Positions 56,588 through 64,000 of a stretch of DNA of 64,000 nucleotides are shown here, one piece after another. The notes beneath the pieces were generated by a model. The model saw nothing but the letters and a program-made list of their open reading frames with translations, did no database searches and was not told the origin of the DNA. Made by a program: the position numbers and the translations under genes. The DNA is from Deltaproteobacteria bacterium. Its GTDB lineage: Bacteria; Desulfobacterota; Deferrimicrobia; Deferrimicrobiales; Deferrimicrobiaceae. How positions within the stretch are numbered: the first letter of the stretch is position 1; the number at the start of each line of letters is the position of its first letter. The stretch lies in contig JAKAHC010000001.1 in NCBI GenBank assembly GCA_021815305.1, positions 310,001 through 374,000 on the forward strand. The letters are read 5' to 3'.

Positions 56588-57387
56588 CCGGACTTCCCCT
56601 TCAGGACGGCGAGCGCCTCCTTCACGGCGGCGCCGCCGTGGACGATGGCGGCGATGGCGCGCACCATGGAGGCGGGGGAGCGGTGCTGGAAGACGTTCCT
56701 GCCGATCGACGCCCCCGCGCCCCCCGCCGCGATCGCGTCGTGCACCATCCGGAGGACCTCCTCGTCGCTCTCCATCTTCTCCCCCCCCGCGATGACGACG
56801 GGAGAGGCGCACCCCTCCGTGACCTCGTGGAACGTCTCGGGGGATCCGGTGTACGGGACCTTGACGATATCGGCGCCCATCTCGGCTCCCACCCGGGCCG
56901 CGTGGCGCACGTACTTCACGTCGTACTCGTTGCGGATCTTCGGCCCCCGGGTGTAGATCATCGCGAGCAGCGGCATCCCCCACCGCTGGCAGGCGCTCGA
57001 GACGCCGCCGAAGTCCCGCAGCATCTGCGCCTCGTCCTCCGCTCCGAGATTCACGTGGATGGAAACGCCGTCGGCTCCCATCTGCAGGGCGTCCTCCACC
57101 GTGGCGACCAGGACCTTGCGGTTGGAATCCGGCGAAAGGGAAGTGCTCGCCGACAGGTGCAGGAGAAGGCCCAGGTCCTTCCCGTACCCTCGGTGCCCGA
57201 ACATCGCCGCCCCCCGGTGCACCACCGCGGCGTTGGCCCCCCCCTCCGCGATCAGGTTCGCCGCAGGGGGAATCTGGATCAACCCGGGGATCGGTCCCAC
57301 GGTCATGCCGTGATCCATCGGGACGATGACCGTCCTCCGGGTGTTCCGATCCAGGATCCGCTCGATGCGGATCTTTTTCCCGATCAT
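56584..57387 (-). CDS. 2-amino-3,7-dideoxy-D-threo-hept-6-ulosonate (ADH) synthase
   Basis: 267-residue class I aldolase of the DeoC/LacD superfamily. It joins 6-deoxy-5-ketofructose 1-phosphate and aspartate semialdehyde to make ADH, the first step of archaeal-type aromatic synthesis. Family marks are [41 protein letters not shown] (tyrosine) and the Schiff-base Lys in [15 protein letters not shown], then [14 protein letters not shown]. Its stop overlaps DHQ synthase II, so the two make a unit. FBP-aldolase activity cannot be excluded by sequence alone. Confidence 0.9.
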   Translation of the reverse strand: MIGKKIRIERILDRNTRRTVIVPMDHGMTVGPIPGLIQIPPAANLIAEGGANAAVVHRGAAMFGHRGYGKDLGLLLHLSASTSLSPDSNRKVLVATVEDALQMGADGVSIHVNLGAEDEAQMLRDFGGVSSACQRWGMPLLAMIYTRGPKIRNEYDVKYVRHAARVGAEMGADIVKVPYTGSPETFHEVTEGCASPVVIAGGEKMESDEEVLRMVHDAIAAGGAGASIGRNVFQHRSPASMVRAIAAIVHGGAAVKEALAVLKGKSG

Positions 57388-57427
57388 CGGCCTCCCTCCT
57401 CCTCCCCCCGTCCCTGAGGGTGATCGC

Positions 57428-58993
57428 TCACTTGAACGCCCCGCGAACCTTCAGGAGTTCGTTGAGGTAGATCACGTTATCCGCGAATTTCACGGCCTCT
57501 TCGTATTTCACCTTCCCGGCGACGACCAGATCCGCGAGGGTCCAGTCGATGGAGACCAGTTCCTCGACGTTCGCCTGCATCATCCCGCGCAACTGGTGCG
57601 CCTTCCCTTCCCGGATGGCGTTGCGGACCCGCAAAGAGGACGCCATCTTCTCCCAGGCCAGCACCCGGCCCGACCCGTCGGCGCGCTTGAGCAGCCTTTG
57701 GGAGAATATGAGCAGCAGGGACTCGGCCAGCTGGGCACGGATCTGCGGCTGCTGGTTCGCCGGGAACGCGTCGACGATGCGGTCGGCGGCCGCCGTTGCG
57801 TTGTTGGAGTGGAGCGTCCCCATGACGAGGTGTCCGGTTTCCGCGGCGGTGAGGGCGATGGACATGCTCTCGTGGTCGCGCATCTCTCCGATCACGATGA
57901 CGTCGGGGTTCTGCCGGAAGATGTGACGCAGGCCGTCTCCGAAGGAGATGGTGTCGGTCCCCACTTCCCTCTGGTTGACGTTGGAGTTCTTGTGGCGGTG
58001 GGTGAACTCGACGGGGTCCTCGATGGTGATGATGTTGGCCCGCCGCTCCCGGTTGATCGTGTCGACGAGCCAGGCGAGGGTGGTGGATTTCCCGTGTCCG
58101 TTGGGGCCCGTGACGAGGATCAGCCCCTGGTTCTTCAGGGAGTACTCCCGAAGGAAGTCGGGGATTCCGAGCTCGGCGGCCGAGGGCACCGTCTCCGATA
58201 CGTGCCGCGCGGTGAAGGCGATCGAGTTGCGCTGCCGGTACAGGTTGCAGCGGAAACGGCCCACGCCGTGCAGCGAGAAGGCGAAGTCCAGCTCGAGCTG
58301 GTCCTGGAAATGCCTGCGCTGCTCCGGGGAAAGGATCGCGTAGATCATCTGCTCGATTTCCACGGGTTTCAAGGCCGGGAGATTGAGCCGGCGGATCTCG
58401 TTGTCGACGCGGATCGAGGGAATCGCACCCGCGGAGAGGTGGAGGTCCTGTCCCTTCCACGAAAGAAGCACCGAGAGCATGCCGGCGAGGTTGTTCTCCA
58501 CACGGGCGCGCTTCCCGGCCTCCTTTTCCGAATCGACCCTGAGCGTGGTGGTCCCGTACCCGTGGGATTGGAAGAAAGCGAGCGCCTGTTCGAAATGGGA
58601 CGCGGACAGGATGACCGGTTTCGTGGAGTGCCCCGACTGGAACTCGAGCTCCGTGAGTGCGGAGAGATCGGTGGGATCGACCATCCCGACGACCAGCCGC
58701 TTCCCCTCGAAGCCGATGGGAAGGAGCCGGCGGAGGCGGATCGTCTCGATCTGCACCAGTCGCTGCACGGCGGCGGGGATCTCGACCTTGGCGAGGTTGA
58801 TGTGCTGCATCCCGAGCTGCTCCGAGAGCGCATGGAGCAGCGCCTCCTCCGTCAGGAACCCCAGCCGCACGAGGTTCTCTCCGAGCGTCCCCCCCAGCTG
58901 GTGCTGGCTGCGCAGGGCCTCCTGGATCTGGTCTTCGGTGATCACCCCCGCGGACACAAGGATCTCGCCGATTTTCAGCTTCTTTTCCGCCAT
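57428..58993 (-). CDS. PilT-like ATPase with N-terminal MshEN domain
   Basis: 521 residues. The N-terminal region (1-150) is a GspE/MshEN domain, opening [21 protein letters not shown] and [18 protein letters not shown], which in other proteins binds c-di-GMP or ATPase partners. Residues 170-520 are PilT-like: Walker [15 protein letters not shown], Asp box in [20 protein letters not shown], Walker [10 protein letters not shown] and His box [10 protein letters not shown]. The usual GSGKS is GHGKS here. PilT drives pilus retraction and normally lacks this domain. ATG 58993 opens [10 protein letters not shown]. Confidence 0.88.
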   Translation of the reverse strand: MAEKKLKIGEILVSAGVITEDQIQEALRSQHQLGGTLGENLVRLGFLTEEALLHALSEQLGMQHINLAKVEIPAAVQRLVQIETIRLRRLLPIGFEGKRLVVGMVDPTDLSALTELEFQSGHSTKPVILSASHFEQALAFFQSHGYGTTTLRVDSEKEAGKRARVENNLAGMLSVLLSWKGQDLHLSAGAIPSIRVDNEIRRLNLPALKPVEIEQMIYAILSPEQRRHFQDQLELDFAFSLHGVGRFRCNLYRQRNSIAFTARHVSETVPSAAELGIPDFLREYSLKNQGLILVTGPNGHGKSTTLAWLVDTINRERRANIITIEDPVEFTHRHKNSNVNQREVGTDTISFGDGLRHIFRQNPDVIVIGEMRDHESMSIALTAAETGHLVMGTLHSNNATAAADRIVDAFPANQQPQIRAQLAESLLLIFSQRLLKRADGSGRVLAWEKMASSLRVRNAIREGKAHQLRGMMQANVEELVSIDWTLADLVVAGKVKYEEAVKFADNVIYLNELLKVRGAFK

Positions 58994-59071
58994 GTTTGGC
59001 CTCCTCGCGCAGCCTGGCGTAAGCCAGGGAACCTCCTCAAATCTATCCCAGAGCACGAAGGATGAGCAATA

Positions 59072-59926
59072 TCATTTTCTCGCGCCGTCGGCCACCCTGC
59101 GCAAACAGAGGGGGGCGACGGGGCACCTTGCGCAGACCCCGCGGCGGGGCCGGGTGCAGATCCGGAGGATCCCCAGGCGCGTCAGCGGAAAGTCGAATTT
59201 CACCGGGTCCTCCGGGCAGACCGATCGCAGCGCGGAGGTGATCTCCTCGGCCATGCGCCAGTCCGCGGTCCTGCGCGCCGTGAGACCGAGACACCTCCCC
59301 AGTCTCGCCATGTGGGTATCCAGCGGCACAACGAGGTCGCCGGGCGCCACGGCCGACCACAGGCCCAGATCCACGCCGTCCGGTCCCCGGACCATCCACC
59401 GGAGGAACAGGTTGTGGCGCTTGCACGCGGAACCGCGCTCCGGACGGGGGAAGAGGAAATCGCGCTCCCTCGGGAGGGACTCCCCCCAGCGCCGCCGGAA
59501 GCCGGAAAGGAAGGACGCGAGGTCCCGGCGCAGTTCCGGAGGCCTGCCGCTCCTCCCGGCGAGGAAGGCGTCCTCCAGGGAGCCGTGGACGAGGTACACC
59601 GCCCGGAGGCAACGGAGGAACCGGAATACCCCTTCGGAAGAGAGGAACCGGTGCGACAGGCCGGCGACCGCGCGCCGGGGGAGCGCGCGGGGCGACGTCA
59701 GCGCGGCGATCGGCCCGGGGGACAGGACGGCGAACAGCCGCTCCAGGAAACCGCGGATCTGGAGGACGCCGCCGAAGGCGAAGGAGGCGGAGACGAAGGC
59801 CGCCGCCTCGACGTCCCGGGGGTCCGCGTACCGGTGGGGGAACAGGACAGGATCCGGGAAAAGCTCCGCTCCCCGCCCCTCCGCGAGCAGGCGGGAAAGC
59901 GGGCCGACAAGCCGCCGGGACGGCAC
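59072..59926 (-). CDS. DUF2400/TIGR02757-type protein with endonuclease III-like features
   Basis: 284 residues. The C-terminal half has KRHNLFLRWMVRGPDGVDLG, PLDTHMARLGRCLGLT, EDPVKFDFPLTRLGI and a Cys set CTRPRRGVCARCPVAPLC (Cx7Cx2Cx5C). It resembles the HhH-GPD/FeS arrangement of endonuclease III, but no catalytic Lys/Asp pair can be assigned with confidence. The function is not known. GTG 59926 starts 5 bases past the hisG stop; the longer frame to 60883 is hisG shadow. Confidence 0.7.
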   Translation of the reverse strand: MPSRRLVGPLSRLLAEGRGAELFPDPVLFPHRYADPRDVEAAAFVSASFAFGGVLQIRGFLERLFAVLSPGPIAALTSPRALPRRAVAGLSHRFLSSEGVFRFLRCLRAVYLVHGSLEDAFLAGRSGRPPELRRDLASFLSGFRRRWGESLPRERDFLFPRPERGSACKRHNLFLRWMVRGPDGVDLGLWSAVAPGDLVVPLDTHMARLGRCLGLTARRTADWRMAEEITSALRSVCPEDPVKFDFPLTRLGILRICTRPRRGVCARCPVAPLCLRRVADGARK

Positions 59927-59931
59927 CTCGC

Positions 59932-60819
59932 CTACGGGATGACCTTGTTCAGCGGGTATTCGACAATCCCGGACGCCCCTTCCTTCTTGAGGAGGGGAAT
60001 CAGGAGCCTGACGGTCTTTTCGTCGACGATCACTTCGACGGAGAACCACCCCGCCTCGCTCAGGGTGGAGATCGTGGGTTTCTGCAGCGCAGGCAGGACC
60101 TTGAGGATCCGGTCGAGATCGTCCCGGCTCACGTTCATCTTGAGCCCGACCTTCTCCTCCGCCCGGAGCGCGCCCTGCAGGAGCATCGCGATGGTCTCGA
60201 TCTTCTGCCGTTTCCAAGGGTCCCTCCACGCCTCCCGGTTCGCGATGAGGACGGTGGTCGATTCGAGGAGGGTTTCCACGATGCGGAGGTTGTTCGCACG
60301 AAGGCTGCTGCCCGTCTCCGTCAGCTCGACGATCGCGTCCGCGAGGCGAGGCGCCTTCACCTCCGTCGCTCCCCACGAGAACTCGACCTGGGCCTCGATC
60401 CCCTTCTCCTTGAGGCAGCGGCGCGTGAACTGCACGAGCTCCGTCGCCACGCGTTTCCCCTGCAGGTCCTGCAGGCGCCTGATGGGGGAATCGTTGGGCA
60501 CCGCCACCACCCAGCGGACGGGGCGCAGCCCCCCCCGGGCGTAGAGCAGAGGGCACACCTCCTTCACCCTGGCGTTCATCTCGAGCACCCAGTCCCGTCC
60601 GGTCAGCCCCATGTCGAGGATGCCGTCCTGGACGTAGCGCGCCATCTCCTGCGCGCGGATGAGGAGGCCCGAGAGCTCCGGGTCGTCGATGGCGGGAACG
60701 TAGCTGCGGGAACCCACATTGATGTTGAAGCCCGCCTTCCGGAACAGGTGCAGGGTCGATTCCTGCAGACTCCCTTTCGGCAGCCCTAGGTTCAGTACGT
60801 TCTCTTTCGTTTTCTTCAT
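59932..60819 (-). CDS. hisG: ATP phosphoribosyltransferase (long form HisG)
   Basis: First enzyme of histidine synthesis: PRPP and ATP give phosphoribosyl-ATP. It has 295 residues, the long form with a C-terminal regulatory ACT-like domain, so HisZ is not needed. Marks are [69 protein letters not shown] and the C-terminal [18 protein letters not shown]. No other his genes are in the window. A sigma-70 promoter lies upstream. Confidence 0.95.
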   Translation of the reverse strand: MKKTKENVLNLGLPKGSLQESTLHLFRKAGFNINVGSRSYVPAIDDPELSGLLIRAQEMARYVQDGILDMGLTGRDWVLEMNARVKEVCPLLYARGGLRPVRWVVAVPNDSPIRRLQDLQGKRVATELVQFTRRCLKEKGIEAQVEFSWGATEVKAPRLADAIVELTETGSSLRANNLRIVETLLESTTVLIANREAWRDPWKRQKIETIAMLLQGALRAEEKVGLKMNVSRDDLDRILKVLPALQKPTISTLSEAGWFSVEVIVDEKTVRLLIPLLKKEGASGIVEYPLNKVIP

Positions 60820-61051
60820 CTCGCTCCCCTTGTCCGGACGGCGCTACGCGTGGAATTCTACACATCGGAGTACCGGATGGCAAGCAGCGGACCGCCCTTC
60901 CGGCAACCGGCTTTCCGGAGAAGCCGTTCCGCTTCTCTCGCGGGATTCCCCGTTGGAACGGATGGAGAGATTCCGCCTCCGTGACGGCGTTCCGCCGCGG
61001 AACACGGTGCGTGGCGATCGCGGGGGGGGGTACCTCGAACGCGGGCCCGGG
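60820..61051. other. Intergenic region upstream of hisG
   Basis: Over 200 bases. It holds the hisG promoter at 60855-60883 and a small hairpin (CGGCTT 60908-60913 with AAGCCG 60921-60926) that may end upstream transcripts. No gene is seen. Confidence 0.5.
60855..60883 (-). promoter_or_regulatory. Sigma-70 promoter for hisG
   Basis: The minus strand has -35 TTGCCA (60883-60878), a 17-base spacer and -10 TAGAAT (60860-60855). The hisG ATG is 36 bases downstream of the -10. Confidence 0.65.
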
Positions 61052-61714
61052 TCAACGCCTTCTGCGCGCGGGGTTGCGGCGGATCTCCCGCGCGGCGGGG
61101 ATGAGCCTGCGGTCTTCTCCCAGGTTCACGATCTCGCCGCGCAGCGTGACGGCTTTCACGTCCCTGGGGACCGGGATCTCGAAAACACCCGACTCGCCGC
61201 GCAGAAGCGCGCCTTCCCCGCGATAGGGAGATCTCGGGAAAATGCGCTTCCTCTCGCTTCTCCCGTCGCGGTAATCGAATTCGGCGATGATGCCGATCGA
61301 ACGGAGAGAGAGATCCGGGACATCCTCGCCCCGGTTGGTCAGCGTCCCTTTCAGAAGGCTTGCCCCCCCGCCCGCCTTCTCCCGCTCCACCTCGATCCGG
61401 AAGGAATTGTCCTGCGCGACCAGGATCCTGGGACCCTCCCAGATCGCGTAGACGGCCCAGAGCACGAGGATGCCCGCGACGACGGGGGCCGCCGCCTTCA
61501 GCCACTTCCCATGGTCGCGGTAAAACCGCTTCAGGACGACGAACCGGTCCGGGGGAACGAGGAGCTTCCGGATGTCGCTTGACGCTTCCGCCTCCGCGGT
61601 CACCGGCTGGCGGCAGTGCGGGCAGAAAGCGGCATCGGAGGGGATCTGGATGGTGCAGCTGGGACAGCTTCCGTATCCCCGGTGCCCCGGGTCGAGCGTC
61701 GGATTCTCCGCCAT
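61052..61714 (-). CDS. Zinc-ribbon single-pass membrane protein
   Basis: 220 residues. The N-terminal zinc ribbon reads CPSCTIQIPSDAAFCPHC, a membrane segment lies at about 75-95 (AAPVVAGILVLWAVYAIWEG), and a C-terminal beta domain has LLKGTLTNRGEDVPDLSLRS and EIPVPRDVKAVTLRGEIVN. Its layout (zinc ribbon, membrane helix, beta domain) repeats that of the gene at 53801, though on the other strand. The function is unknown. ATG 61714 has SD GGGAG; GTG at 61729 would add five residues. Confidence 0.75.
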   Translation of the reverse strand: MAENPTLDPGHRGYGSCPSCTIQIPSDAAFCPHCRQPVTAEAEASSDIRKLLVPPDRFVVLKRFYRDHGKWLKAAAPVVAGILVLWAVYAIWEGPRILVAQDNSFRIEVEREKAGGGASLLKGTLTNRGEDVPDLSLRSIGIIAEFDYRDGRSERKRIFPRSPYRGEGALLRGESGVFEIPVPRDVKAVTLRGEIVNLGEDRRLIPAAREIRRNPARRRR

Positions 61715-61737
61715 GGGTTTCTCCCGCACGGCTCCGG

Positions 61738-63264
61738 TCAGGTTGCCTTGCTCTTCCCTCCCTCGTCGAGGTACTCGACGAGGAGGCGGACGGGGACGCC
61801 GGAAGGCCCCGGGGCGTACCCTCTCTTTTCCTTTTCAAACCAGGCGGTCCCCGCGATGTCCAGGTGGATCCACGGCGTTTCCCCGGCGAACTCCTTCAGG
61901 AAGTATCCCGCCGTGATGGTCCCCGCCTCCGCACCGCCGATGTTCTTCAAATCCCCGATCTCGCTCTTTATCTGCTCGAGGTACTCCTCGTGCAGCGGAA
62001 GTTCCCACGCCTTTTCGCCGGAAGACGCGGACGCCTCCTTCATCCGGGCCAGGAGCGATTCGTCGTTCCCCATCATCCCCACATTCACGCTGCCGAGGGC
62101 GACGATGCACGCCCCGGTCAGGGTGGCGGCATCGATCATCGCCTTCGGCTTGTAGTTGCGGACGGCGTACTCCATCGCATCGGCCAGGAGCAGCCTGCCC
62201 TCGGCGTCCGTCGAGAGGATCTCGACGGTTTTCCCCGACATCATCCGGAGAACGTCGCCGGGACGATACGCCGCGCCGGAAGGCATGTTCTCGGCGGCGG
62301 GCACCACGGCGACGATGTTCCTCCGGATGCCGAGGGCGGCGCACGCGCGCAGCGTCGCGAGCATCCCGGCACCGCCCGCCATGTCGTACTTCATCTTCTC
62401 CATGCCCTCCCACTTCTTGAGGGAGATCCCTCCCGTATCGAAGGTCACGCCCTTGCCCACCAGGGCGATCCACGGCTCCCCCTTCCCCGCGCCGCGGTAC
62501 TCCGCCGCGATGAGGCGGGGGGGCGCCTGGCTCCCCTTCCCCACGGCGAGGATTCCGCCGGCCTGAAGCGCGGTCAGTTCCGGAACGCCCAACACCCGGA
62601 CCCGGACCCTGTCCGACGCCCCGGAGCCCAGCCCGGCCCCCACCTTTCTCGCCGCTCGGGCCAGATCGTCGGGGCGGAGCTCCGCAGGAGGGGCGGATAC
62701 CAGCGCGCGTCCCCAGTTGATCGCCTCGCCCAGGCGGGCGCCGTACGTCACCCCCGCGCGAACCTCCGGCAGGGCTTTGGCGTCCCTTTCGACAAACAGC
62801 CACCGGGAGATCCGGTGCCCCTTCTCCCCCTTGTACCGGTCGTATTCGAACGAGGAAAGGGCTGCGCCCAGGGAAGCGAACCTCGCGGCGACGCGCGGCG
62901 CGACGCCCTCCGCGCCCGCCCCATGCACCACGGAGGCCACGGTGCCGAGCTTGAGCTTCTTCGCCGTCTTCATCGCGGGAAGCGCGGCCTGTCGCGCCGC
63001 GTCCGCGGTGAATTTCTCCTTCTTCCCGAGGCCGACGACGAGGATGCGGGGGGAGGACAGCCCGCGGGCGGGACGGAGGAAGAGCGTCTCCCCGACCTTC
63101 CCCCCGAAATCGCCGTCGCGGATCGCCCCCGCGATGGTCCCGCCGATCGCGGAGTCCACCGCCGCCGTCGCCCCGTCGGGACGCCCGGCCCCTTCGAACA
63201 GGTTGACCACGATCATGTCCGCCGTAACCGAACGGATATCTCCGGAAACACACTCGATGCGCAT
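61738..63264 (-). CDS. pepA: Leucyl aminopeptidase (M17 family, PepA)
   Basis: 508 residues. The dinuclear metal site is in VGKGVTFDTGGISLK and ILSTDAEGRLLLADAMEYA (NTDAEGR with Ser for Asn), with the active Lys/Arg in the same stretches. MGNDESLLARMKEAS and YLEQIKSEIGDLKNIGG follow. It cleaves N-terminal residues from peptides as a cytoplasmic hexamer. ATG 63264 opens MRIECVSGDIRSVTADMIVV; the frame extends farther without support. Confidence 0.93.
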   Translation of the reverse strand: MRIECVSGDIRSVTADMIVVNLFEGAGRPDGATAAVDSAIGGTIAGAIRDGDFGGKVGETLFLRPARGLSSPRILVVGLGKKEKFTADAARQAALPAMKTAKKLKLGTVASVVHGAGAEGVAPRVAARFASLGAALSSFEYDRYKGEKGHRISRWLFVERDAKALPEVRAGVTYGARLGEAINWGRALVSAPPAELRPDDLARAARKVGAGLGSGASDRVRVRVLGVPELTALQAGGILAVGKGSQAPPRLIAAEYRGAGKGEPWIALVGKGVTFDTGGISLKKWEGMEKMKYDMAGGAGMLATLRACAALGIRRNIVAVVPAAENMPSGAAYRPGDVLRMMSGKTVEILSTDAEGRLLLADAMEYAVRNYKPKAMIDAATLTGACIVALGSVNVGMMGNDESLLARMKEASASSGEKAWELPLHEEYLEQIKSEIGDLKNIGGAEAGTITAGYFLKEFAGETPWIHLDIAGTAWFEKEKRGYAPGPSGVPVRLLVEYLDEGGKSKAT

Positions 63265-63306
63265 CGCAAGGCTCCCCTGTCCGGGATCTGAAAATGCCCT
63301 GTTTAG

Positions 63307-63336
63307 ACCATACTGGCCCGTTCGAGGGATTGTCAA
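63307..63336 (-). promoter_or_regulatory. Sigma-70 promoter for pepA
   Basis: The minus strand has a perfect -35 TTGACA (63336-63331), an 18-base spacer and -10 TATGGT (63312-63307). The pepA ATG is 43 bases past the -10. Confidence 0.6.
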
Positions 63337-63365
63337 GGAAAGGGACCTCGGGGACAGGGGGGTGA

Positions 63366-63394
63366 TTGACTTTTCGGGATGGCTATACTACGGT
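63366..63394 (+). promoter_or_regulatory. Possible promoter for bamD
   Basis: TTGACT (63366-63371) is a good -35; with 17-base spacing the -10 is TACGGT (63389-63394). TATACT (63384-63389) is a better -10 but only 12 bases away. Either places the start of transcription within about 10 bases of the bamD ATG, so the transcript would be leaderless or nearly so. Confidence 0.35.
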
Positions 63395-63400
63395 TTCGGG

Positions 63401-64000
63401 ATGCGGCGGATGCGTATTTTGCTCGCCTTGGGAATGGCGCTGGTCCTCCTCCTCTCCGGCTGTTCCGAAAAACTCGCCAGGCAGACGAACCTCACGGACG
63501 CGGACCTGTTCGCACGCGGACAGAAGAACGTGGAACGGAAGAAATACGGGAACGCAGCGGAGGCTTTCCAGGTACTCCTGGAGAGGTTCCCCGCTTCCCC
63601 GTTCGCCGGCCGGGCGCAGTTCCTGCTCGCCGTAAGCCGGATGGAAACCCGGGAAAACATCGAGGCCGAGGTCGCTTTCGACGACTTCCTCCGCCTCTAC
63701 CCCGCCGATCCCAGGGTCCCCGAAGCCCTCTACCTCAAGGGGAAGCTCCTCTCCCGGCAGGTCCAGATCCCCGAACGCGACCAGTCCAAGACCCGTGATG
63801 CCATCAAGGCGTACTCCCTTTTTCTCGAAAAGGCGCCGGGATCCCCGCTCGTCCCGGAGGTCGCCGCGAAGATCAGGGATCTCCGCAACCGGCTGGCCCT
63901 CCACGAAGCCGATGTGACCCGCCATTACATCCGGCGGAAACTTTACGAAAGCGCGGAAGTGCGGTCGCGCAGGGCGCTCGCCGAATACCCGGACGTGCCG
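63401..64000 (+). CDS. bamD: Outer-membrane assembly lipoprotein BamD, N-terminal part
   Basis: The frame runs off the right edge after 200 codons; the family is about 240-290 residues. The signal peptide and lipobox are in LALGMALVLLLSGCSEK. TPR-type repeats follow: ADLFARGQKNVERKKYGNAA, FPASPFAGRAQFLLAVSRME, LRLYPADPRVPEALYLKGKL and KAYSLFLEKAPGSPLVPEVA. It helps BamA insert outer-membrane proteins. ATG at 63401 or the in-frame ATG at 63410 could start it; neither has a good SD. It is divergent from pepA. Confidence 0.85.
   Translation, partial: MRRMRILLALGMALVLLLSGCSEKLARQTNLTDADLFARGQKNVERKKYGNAAEAFQVLLERFPASPFAGRAQFLLAVSRMETRENIEAEVAFDDFLRLYPADPRVPEALYLKGKLLSRQVQIPERDQSKTRDAIKAYSLFLEKAPGSPLVPEVAAKIRDLRNRLALHEADVTRHYIRRKLYESAEVRSRRALAEYPDVP

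Noticed and set aside
58994-59060. c-di-GMP riboswitch in the leader of the MshEN-PilT gene
   Set aside because: There is only a short CCTGGC/GCCAGG hairpin; the conserved GEMM core was not found.

Overview
The window is about 66% GC, densely packed and almost fully coding. It reads as chromosomal DNA from a Gram-negative, probably anaerobic or facultative bacterium. Signs of the outer envelope are BamD, PpiD, HtrA, PBP1A, TatAC and lipoproteins. Gene order (ispE-spoVG-tRNA-Gln-prs-rplY-pth-rpsF-ssb-rpsR-rplI-dnaB), two sigma-54 activators, an archaeal-type entry to the shikimate pathway and a BadF/HgdC-type activase all fit a deltaproteobacterial (Desulfobacterota-like) lineage. That placement is inference. 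I see no insertion sequence, prophage or CRISPR array.

Layout. 1-4353: the end of a PpiD-like chaperone, a secreted nuclease, and a membrane pyrophosphatase. 4687-10494 (+): dusB-ntrB-ntrC-thiE-thiD chained by short overlaps, then a patatin-like lipoprotein. 10521-17221 (-): the replication/translation operon with one tRNA-Gln. 17584-26759: a complete D-glucarate/galactarate catabolic divergon. On the minus strand are glucarate dehydratase, a DapA-family enzyme, a TctABC transporter and a GarR-type reductase. On the plus strand are a LacI-type regulator and galactarate dehydratase. The two divergent promoters have the same geometry and each carries a matching operator across its -10 region.

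26775-41409 (-): a 14.6 kb proteostasis island in one direction: a sensorless histidine kinase, an NtrC-family activator, a single-domain receiver, dnaK, two hsp20 genes, a DnaJ with half a zinc finger, htpX, a ClpA/C-like ATPase, a DUF1844 protein, htrA and clpB. A good sigma-54 promoter candidate with an upstream inverted repeat lies just downstream of the activator gene, so the island may be a sigma-54-controlled stress regulon. 41491-44305: a lipoprotein and PBP1A.

44333-52097 (-): a chained operon joining a double BadF-type activase, its partner, a metallophosphoesterase, archease, RtcB RNA ligase and a methyltransferase. It has a possible sigma-54 promoter and palindromic upstream repeats. 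52356-55276 (+): tatA, tatC, a decayed hpt remnant and a zinc-ribbon membrane protein. 55321-63264 (-): a second tatA, DHQ synthase II and ADH synthase (archaeal shikimate entry), an MshEN-PilT fusion ATPase, an endonuclease III-like protein, hisG, another zinc-ribbon membrane protein and pepA. 63401-64000 (+): the start of bamD.

Starts were chosen from family alignment and Shine-Dalgarno (SD) placement. Many genes use GTG or TTG, and pth appears to use ACG. All family assignments come from recognised motifs and remembered family sequences, not from a database search.
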